Positions 57,555-64,000 of a stretch of DNA of 64,000 nucleotides are shown here, piece by piece. Made by a program: the position numbers and the translations under genes. The notes under the pieces are model-generated. The model saw only the letters and a list, made by a program, of their open reading frames with translations. It had not been told where the DNA came from and ran no database searches. Every line of letters begins with the position of its first letter. Position 1 is the first letter of the stretch. The stretch comes from Anodontia alba (lineage: Eukaryota; Mollusca; Bivalvia; Lucinida; Lucinidae): NCBI GenBank assembly GCA_964016985.1, contig OZ024828.1, positions 30,953,129 through 31,017,128 on the forward strand. The letters are read 5' to 3'.

Positions 57555-57833
57555 CATTACGAAAACACGCCTGTTCAAATATGTTGAAAATTTCACCACC
57601 AAAAAATGAAAGTTTTCTGAAAAAAATTCTGATATTTTTCATATTTCTGCTCAAAACATCGATTGTGGGTACTCGTTACAACCGCCTTGGCAAGGCGGTA
57701 CTAACGAGTACCCACAATCTATGTTTTTGAGCACAAACAAGAAAAATAATGTATACCCCTGTAAACTTATGTTTTACTATATAAAAGTGGGGTTTAAGGG
57801 GGGTCAAAATTATATAGGCATGTTTTTGTGATG
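57555..57833 (-). mobile_element. Family B MITE, copy B9
   Basis: CATTACGAAAACACGCC to CATGTTTTTGTGATG, all blocks present with the hairpin at about 57652-57727. Confidence 0.8.
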
Positions 57834-58137
57834 TTAAGCGCAACCCGATTCTCTACGGTGCCAGAATTGGCTCACAAGAAAAATAAAAAATAAAAACTAT
57901 ATTGCGCTTAAGTACTGGGAAACTATTCACGGCCGATCAGACGGCGCTTAACACTATTGCACTGGTCAAATGAATATATACATATATATACAGTGGTCTT
58001 AGAAATGACAAACACATCAATACATAAAAGATCGAAACTCGGATTCGCGCTTATTTTATTGATACTCTTCGTATCTCAGCAATGTACTTTGCAGCACTGT
58101 ATATGTCCTCGCCCCGCCCCGCCCCGCTCCCGGTTTC
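57834..58137. other. Unassigned DNA
   Basis: A CCCCGCCCCGCCCCGC run sits at 58111-58126, just before element J. No gene recognised. Confidence 0.35.
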
Positions 58138-58374
58138 TGGTCAACTCGTACCTTAGTCAACTCGTACCTTAGACAGTTCGTACCTACTTTTGGTCAACTC
58201 GTACCTTAGTCAACTCGTACCTTAGTCAACTCGTACACTTTTTTCAAATCACGCCTATTTTTGGTTGTCGTACCTTAGTATCTAATTAAGCTGTCAAATT
58301 ACATATTAATTTGTGGAATGTGCCAAGCGAAATTTGTAGCAGACAACATTTTGAATCTTTTATTTATTTTTTTC

Positions 58375-58457
58375 AGAGAAAATAATTCTTGACATTATCA
58401 TGTGAAGCATCTCTAGGCAGATGATTCACATGAAATGTCAAGACTTTATTCTATGAA
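58375..58457. mobile_element. Family H foldback, copy 2
   Basis: AGAAAATAATTCTTGACATT facing AATGTCAAGACTTTATTCT. Confidence 0.65.
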
Positions 58458-58674
58458 AAAGAAATTTAAAAAATATTTTCTGTTGCTATTGTGATTAAAG
58501 GTTTAAGGGTTCTGCAAATCTGATATATCGAGGTACCGATATCTCTTACTTCAGAGAGTCCCTTGAATTTCAAAATAACCAGAGTCAACTGTAACTGAAC
58601 GAAGTCATGAGCTGGGAGTAAGTTAGCAGTGTTTGCCTAGATCTGCCTGCACATAACGCATTCCGCATAGCTCC

Positions 58675-58830
58675 AGAAAAGAGGAATATCCAGATAAATA
58701 TTTTCCTTATTTCTCCACAAAAACATATGTTGAGGATATTCATTTGAAGAGTCTCACTGATGCACTTCTAATAGTTTACCACAACATGTATTTCAAGGAG
58801 AAATAGCAAAATAATTAAACTCGTGATTGA
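58675..58830. mobile_element. Hairpin MITE remnant
   Basis: CATAGCTCCAGAAAAG end, then TTCCTTATTTCTCCACAAAA and TATGTTGAGGATATTC facing TTTACCACAACATGT and GGAGAAATAGCAA. A worn relative of 3396-3590. Confidence 0.55.
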
Positions 58831-58968
58831 AAAATAAGTACATCTCTAAAGTACATCTAGAGATGTATTCATTGTTTGCCTACAGTCATTGAATACATTG
58901 ACTTTAACACTTACCACGCTATGGGCAGATTCAGCAGACGACAAACTGAAGTGATTCTTCTACATTTT

Positions 58969-59050
58969 CTTAGAAAATAAGATCTAACACTTAATGCAAA
59001 TTGTCTCTTTAGGAGACAATCTGCATAAGTGTCAGATCCTATTTTCTTGG
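58969..59050. mobile_element. Family H foldback, copy 3
   Basis: CTTAGAAAATAAGATCTAAC and ACTTAATGCAAATTGTCTC face GAGACAATCTGCATAAGTGT and CAGATCCTATTTTCTTGG. Confidence 0.75.
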
Positions 59051-59281
59051 AAAGAGTAAGAAAAACTATTCCAAATCTCATCCGCTGAATTTGTTACCGA
59101 GCAGACAAAAGTGTTTAAAAAGACTTCTTTTGAGCTGTTGGGACTTGCAAAACTGTAACCCATTTATAGACTGAATAATTTACCCAACATTATATATTAG
59201 AAGATTCTAATTTCGAGTTTAAGAAAGTCTAGTGATTCAGATATTCTTTAGATAAAAATGGTTGAACTGGTTGAACTATTT

Positions 59282-59354
59282 GCAAACAGTGGAAACCCTG
59301 ATCAGAAACACCCTTCTGCGGAATCTAATGTGGTTCTTCACTGTTTGTCATCTG

Positions 59355-59391
<37 letters not shown>

Positions 59392-59392
59392 T
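59282..59392. repeat. Family L foldback (copy 6) and (ATCT)n
   Basis: GCAAACAGTGGAAACCCTGA faces a worn GTGGTTCTTCACTGTTTGTC (to 59349); (CTAT)n follows at 59350-59392. Confidence 0.65.
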
Positions 59393-59647
59393 CCTCTGTC
59401 CGTCCACTATCTCTTTTTTTTAAGAGGTACGAGTTGATCAAACTAGGTACGAGTTGACTTGGGAGGTACGAGTTGACCAGAAAACGGGTACGAGTTGACC
59501 AAAAAGTTGACTAAGGTACGAGTTGACCAGTTACCCCCCTCCCCCTCCGGACCCAAGCACCAGCTTAAGCGGAACCGATTATCCAAGATACCAGACTGGG
59601 CTCAATAGTCCCAATAATAATAATAATAATAATAATAATAGTAATTA

Positions 59648-60711
59648 AAACAAGAGGGCCACGATGGCCCTGTAACGCTCACCTGAGCTTAAAGAACCTG
59701 ACCAAGAAATGATCGAATCAAACATTCTGTCCAAAATTCATGATGATTTTATTAACGTCAGACAATGTAGCATGGCTTATGGACCGTAAAATATAGGTCA
59801 ATGTCTAATATGGATGACTGCACTCAAAGGTCATGCTAATATGTATGCAAAGTATCACTGGTTGTAGGAGCAATACTTACTGAGAAACTGACCTAAACAC
59901 AAACACTGAACAAAGTCAGTGGACCGTGAAATAGAAGTCGTTGTCAAATATGGATGACTGCTTTCAAGAGGCCATGCTAAGATGTATGCAAGTGCCAAGT
60001 ATCACTGCTGTAGAACAATCAATTACTGAGAAACTGACGTAAACTTAAAACTTAAGAAAGTCACTGGACCATGAAATACAGTTCATAAGTGATCCAATTC
60101 CAAACTTCCCCTAGAAATCATCAAGACAAACTTTTTGAGCAAGATTCATGATGATTACTTAAAAAAATGTGACCTCTAGAGAGTTACCAAAGTTCTGTTT
60201 TGATTTGGCCTAGTGATCCAGTTTCGAACTTGACCTAGAAATCATCAAGATAAACATTTTGAGCAATACTCATGACGATTACTTAAAAATGTGACCTCTA
60301 GAGTGTTAAAAAGGTTTTCCTTTGATTTGGTCTGGCGACTTAGTTTTGACCCCCAATAACCCATTTTAAAACTTGACCTAGAAATTATCAAGGCAAACAT
60401 TACAAGCAAGATTCATAATGATTACCTTAAAAATATGACCTGTAGAATGTGACCCCTAGAGTGGTAACAAGGGTTTTCTTTGATTTGACCGGGTGACCTA
60501 GTTTTTGACCCCAAGTGACTCAGTTTCAAATTGGACCTAGATTTCATAGAGGCAGACATTCTGAGCAAGATTCATTAAGATTGGGTCAAAGTTGTGACCT
60601 CAAAAGTGTTAACAAACTAATTGTTGACGACGGACGAAGGACGATGGACGACGGACGACGAACAGAGGGTGATCACAATAGCTCACCCTGAGTATTCGCT
60701 CAGGTGAGCTA
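59648..60711. mobile_element. Family N element, copy 2 (few units)
   Basis: AACAAGAGGGCCACGATGGC, then CCTGTAACGCTCACCTGAGC at the left; GCTCAGGTGAGCT at the right. The lead-in (59700-60100) matches 13550-13860, then only about four 145-bp units before the GACGGACGA run. So copies 1 and 2 differ mostly in unit number. (AAT)n lies just left, at 59606-59640. Confidence 0.8.
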
Positions 60712-60843
60712 AAAATAGAAAACACTTAACGATGATGACCTATACCGAGGCTTTTTACATGTAACAACCGCTGCAGTGAAATGAGCAATCTATATAGGTT
60801 TTCTTTGTAAACCGAGAACACGGAAAAACGAAAATCGGAGTCT
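60712..60843. other. Family Q scrap
   Basis: TTTGTAAACCGAGAACACGG and GAAAATCGGAGTC (60805-60842) match the inverted Q copy at 47800-47835; the 1.08-kb repeat joins directly after it. Confidence 0.45.
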
Positions 60844-61921
60844 TCGGTGAAAAGGCGAAACAAAATTATGCAAGAAATAACGCGAAATGTTGCAAATGTT
60901 TTCAGTTTTTATGTAATAATAGCGATCGAACATGGTTTTTCAATGCATTAACATTCGCCAGGCCCCTAGGGAGGTATTGAAAACCGCGGCCTCCGGCCTC
61001 GGTTTTCAACACCTCCCTTGGGACCTGGCGAATGTTAATGCATGAAAAACCATGTTTGATCCCTATAATCGGATTCTAAAAAGAATGGTCCTTGAGAGCA
61101 ATGAATACACTCACAAACTTTAAACAGCTGAAATGGCAAATTTCTGGGCCAGACTAGCATACTTATTCAAACATAAAGTATTGCTTAGGAAATTCTAAAT
61201 TGCTTCTAAAATGAAAACAAGAGGACCTTATGGTCCTGATTTTTCCCGTAAGCCCTGAGACAGTCATGTTATATGAAGTGAACTTATCGATTGTTTGTTG
61301 TCATAAAGGCTCATGTGTTTTAAGTGACTACATACCCAGTTTCTGAATACTGTTTTGCCGGCCATACAATAGTTAAAGGATCAACTTTGAACTGCACAGT
61401 GCCAAGATCTGCGGATGCTATTAAGTGTGATAATATTTCAGTAATATAAACATTTGAGGCTGCATATGGAAATTTAATTCAAATAAACTCAGTAGTTTTA
61501 GAGGAAAAGTTCTTAAAGAATGTTGACTGACGACGATGACGACGGAGGCTACCATCCTTTCAGCTCTCCAGAGCCCTTGGTTCAAAAATGCGCTATTTCA
61601 GCTTTTGCCATTCAAAACCTAAGGCTCAAATTTGGCCATGTTATAAAACAAGTCAAGATCAACCCAGGGACATTGTTTATATAAACTTAATAGTACTTGT
61701 GTCCTTGATGCTACATACAAAGTTTAAAGGCAATCAGTCCGCTGGTTCCAAAGAAAAATACTTTTTAATTATTTTACCATATATGGGCATGGCGGCAATC
61801 TTGGTCATGTTACCTAGACCATTTTCCCATCCCACAGCAGTTTCATATGACATTTAATTTTGATTAGCAAAGAAGTTCCTAAGAAAAAAAGTAAATAAAA
61901 TAAAATAAAATAAATAAATAA
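60844..61921 (+). repeat. 1.08-kb near-identical direct repeat, copy 2
   Basis: Starts inside family D (after its left third), passes the D hairpin (60925-61060), then the full family E element, and ends in TAAAATAAAATAAAATAAAT. 5' truncation plus an A-rich tail resembles a retrotransposed product. Right flank is AAACAAACAATATTTTAAAT, unlike copy 1. Confidence 0.85.
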
Positions 61922-62086
61922 AACAAACAATATTTTAAATCGTGAAAAAATATTTTTTTCCTGATTGCGAAATTTACATTTGACATATTTCTGGTAATAT
62001 ATCAATAATTTTCTTGCAAAAAATACAAAAAACACGTGAATATTAGAAATGTATATTAACAAACACTTTCCTAATCGCTATAGTTT
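61922..62086. other. AT-rich DNA
   Basis: Nothing recognised. Confidence 0.4.
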
Positions 62087-62585
62087 GGGCACGATCCCCT
62101 GTTTACAGTATGTTTGAATCATAAATACATGTATTATAGACTGTTTAAAGTGTATATAATATGCGTTTCGGGATCGATCCCAAAATATTGAAGTCTATTG
62201 AAATACCTTCCGATTAAAAGTTCATGTTTTGGGATCGATCCCAAATAGCAATTGTTTCAGCTTTTGATAAGGAATACATTTTATATTGTGTTAACCTTGC
62301 TTTTGGGCACGATCCCAAAAATCATTTGTCGAAGTTCCTGAGATTTTGTTTGGGCACAATCCCAAATGATCATTTGGGACCGATCCCGAGAATAATTCAA
62401 AGTTGCTTTCGGGCACGATCCCAAAACTTTCCTCGAGAACTTTTCAAACTAGTTTTGGGCATGATCCCCATTTTCGTTTTGTATCCATCCTGTGAAGTTT
62501 TCAAATTAGTTTTGGGCAGGATCCCAACACAACTTCTTCGGTCTGTTCCTTTAACTTTACAAACTAACTTTTGTGCACAGTCCCA
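62087..62585. repeat. Array of GGGNNNGATCCC palindromes
   Basis: At 62087, 62170, 62231, 62305, 62352, 62376, 62411, 62457 and 62514 a 12-base word occurs: GGGCACGATCCC (three times), GGGATCGATCCC (twice), GGGCACAATCCC, GGGACCGATCCC, GGGCATGATCCC, GGGCAGGATCCC. Most are framed TTTT…AAAA. A worn tenth (GTGCACAGTCCC) is at about 62573. Spacing is 24-83 bases. A 147-codon plus frame (62224-62667) spans most of it but looks like a by-product. Confidence 0.75.
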
Positions 62586-62694
62586 AACATTTTCTTGGAT
62601 AAGCACCAAAAACTTGAAGTTTTGGAACAAATTTTTGGACACTGTCGAAGGTCACTTCATCTTTTAATGTAGGAAAATTGTGGGTTTGCATTAA

Positions 62695-63003
62695 TATACA
62701 TTATGTTTTGAGGATATATCCGTATTTTTGTTTCCGAACGATAACTTGAGTAAATATCAATGGATTTTCACCAAATTCGGTATGAACATTGATATTGTAA
62801 AGATCTGGTTTGGGAATTTTAATAGACAAATTTCGTTATTTTTTGACAGATTTATATGCAAGCAGTACGTCCGTATTTTCATTTCCGGATGATAACTTAA
62901 GTAAAATTCAATGAATTTTGGTGTGTGCATTGATATTGCGGAGGCCTGGTTTGGGGTTGCTGATGGGCAAATTTCGTCCATTTTTGACAGACTTATCTGC
63001 CTG
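62695..63003. repeat. Two diverged tandem units of about 152 bp
   Basis: TCCGTATTTTNNTTTCCGNA and GATAACTT(G/A)AGTAAA open units at about 62718 and 62870; each continues through TCAATG(G/A)ATTTT, CATTGATATTG, CTGGTTTGGG and a CAAATTTCGT(T/C) block. Confidence 0.7.
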
Positions 63004-63536
63004 AAACATGATAGTGGCGGAGTATTATTATATCACGTTTTGTTGTTTATAAGTTCATCGCTATATAAATCGCTATATAAGTAGGTCCTGAATAAACGAG
63101 GGCATTTTGAAGTATGAAATCACTTATTTTTTTAATAATCCCTGTTCCATGCCAGTCCATTACCGTTAAAATTGATGATCACTATAAACAATAAGCTAAC
63201 AACATTCAGAAGTCGTTCCCCTTAAACTGCTCTAAGAAGGTTAATATGTTTTTTTGACTGCAGATTTTGCGGCTGCTCTCGACTAGCACTCGAAAAGCCG
63301 TTATTATTGGACGAGAGAGTACCAGTTCATTAGTTTTCAGGGGAATTTAAACCAGTTAAACCCATCACCACATTGTTGCAGCAATATGAATCGAAGTTTA
63401 TTCAACGTAATGGCGTCAACGTCTATTCAATGTTGTCGACATTAATTCGAATTTGTTCATAAATGCGTATCCACTGTGACTAAAGTATTGAGCTATTAAA
63501 ATAGCAAGAAATGCTCCTTCCTAGTACATTTTGCAA
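63004..63536. other. Unassigned DNA
   Basis: ATCGCTATATAAATCGCTAT near 63059 is a small direct repeat. No gene recognised. Confidence 0.35.
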
Positions 63537-63662
63537 AGGTGTGTGTGTGTGTGTGTTTGTGTGTGTATGTGTGTGTGTGTGTGTGTGTTCAATTTTACAC
63601 ATGTGTGTGTGTGTGTGTGTGTGTGTGTTCAATTTTACACATGTGTGTGTGTTCAATTTTAT

Positions 63663-63702
<40 letters not shown>
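63537..63702. repeat. Compound (GT)n microsatellite
   Basis: GT runs separated by three copies of TTCAATTTTA(C/T)AC(A/G), which make the array a higher-order repeat. Cys/Val-rich and His/Thr-rich frames across it are artefacts. Confidence 0.95.
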
Positions 63703-63704
<2 letters not shown>

Positions 63705-64000
63705 ATGGTTAATGTAAATGAAGAATAACAAAACATGAAGTTATATGTGCTCTTATAACTTGATTATCAAGTCATCGACAGCATCGATAGTATTGTACAA
63801 ACAGAGGGCAAACGAAATTTCAATGCAGATTTAACATCTGTGTGCGATATGTAGGGCCCAGGCGTTAAATGTATCGTTCTTTCATTACGGAACTACATGT
63901 AGCAGTACACGCTATTCTAATAGCGTGGATGGAACAAATACATGTATGAACCACAGTGAAAGTAAGGGTGACAACTGAGATATTTAATTTTCCTTTTATC
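63703..64000. other. Unassigned DNA to the window end
   Basis: Nothing recognised. Confidence 0.35.

Larger units (their letters stand above)
58138..59530. mobile_element. Element J, 1.39 kb, inverted ends made of GTCAACTCGTACCTTA repeats
   Basis: The left end (58138-58245) has about six copies of GTCAACTCGTACCTTA, one worn. The right end (59425-59530) has five copies of the complement (GGTACGAGTTGAC). The interior has no coding frame and hosts two H foldbacks, one hairpin-core element, an L foldback and an (ATCT)n run. Reiterated inverted ends suggest a non-autonomous DNA transposon or foldback element. I do not recognise the family. Confidence 0.7.

Noticed and set aside
62224..62667. 147-codon protein with about 20-residue repeats
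   Set aside because: The frame follows the palindrome array, with no domain. The DNA word is conserved rather than the peptide.
63480..63731. Cys/Val and His/Thr repeat frames
   Set aside because: They are translations of the (GT)n array on either strand.

Overview
This is a repeat-dominated, AT-rich stretch of an animal nuclear genome, almost certainly a bivalve mollusc (clam type). I infer this from its retroelement type, from short foldback elements that begin GCAAACAGTG, and from 145-bp repeat arrays opening with a GGCCCTGTAACGCTCACCTG motif, all of which I associate with clam genomes. I see no bacterial features, no rRNA, no tRNA gene, no CRISPR array and no intact protein-coding gene. 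Nearly all open frames are by-products of microsatellites, hairpin elements or decayed transposons.

Layout. 0-9 kb: foldback/MITE-rich DNA around a broken SWIM zinc-finger plus YqaJ-exonuclease gene (1.1-2.6 kb). 10-12 kb: a decayed piggyBac-type transposase interrupted by hairpins, then a retroelement 3' fragment and a 58-bp minisatellite. 13.5-15.9 kb: a long array of about 145-bp units bounded by short inverted ends. 16-30 kb: scattered MITEs, including one split by a 0.93-kb element with perfect 18-bp inverted ends, 3' fragments of a Penelope-like element (PLE), and one possible orphan exon at 18.6-18.8 kb. 31.7-40.8 kb: a cluster of PLE copies. 42.6-43.3 kb: three 255-bp tRNA-like tandem units. 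44.6-54 kb: more PLE 3' ends, MITEs and long TA/poly(A) tracts. 55-64 kb: minisatellites, an element with minisatellite-like inverted ends (58.1-59.5 kb), a second 145-bp-unit element, a 1.08-kb near-identical direct repeat of 48.9-50.0 kb, and an array of GGGnnnGATCCC palindromes.

The most interesting system is the PLE. In the 31.7-35.3 kb copy a GIY-YIG endonuclease lies upstream of the reverse transcriptase. That is the permuted order described for the Naiad clade, whose clam members are reported to encode selenocysteine. Two diverged copies here (33691 on +, 38380 on -) carry TGA at the same codon next to a conserved AADKAANN-type block, as expected if the parent element reads UGA as selenocysteine. 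The cluster also shows typical PLE behaviour: inverted and partial copies, 3' fragments nested in other copies, and 3' ends near microsatellites. All copies are otherwise broken by stops and frameshifts.

MITE names used below (A, B, D, E and so on) are local labels. Boundaries come from reading inverted ends by eye and may be off by a few bases.
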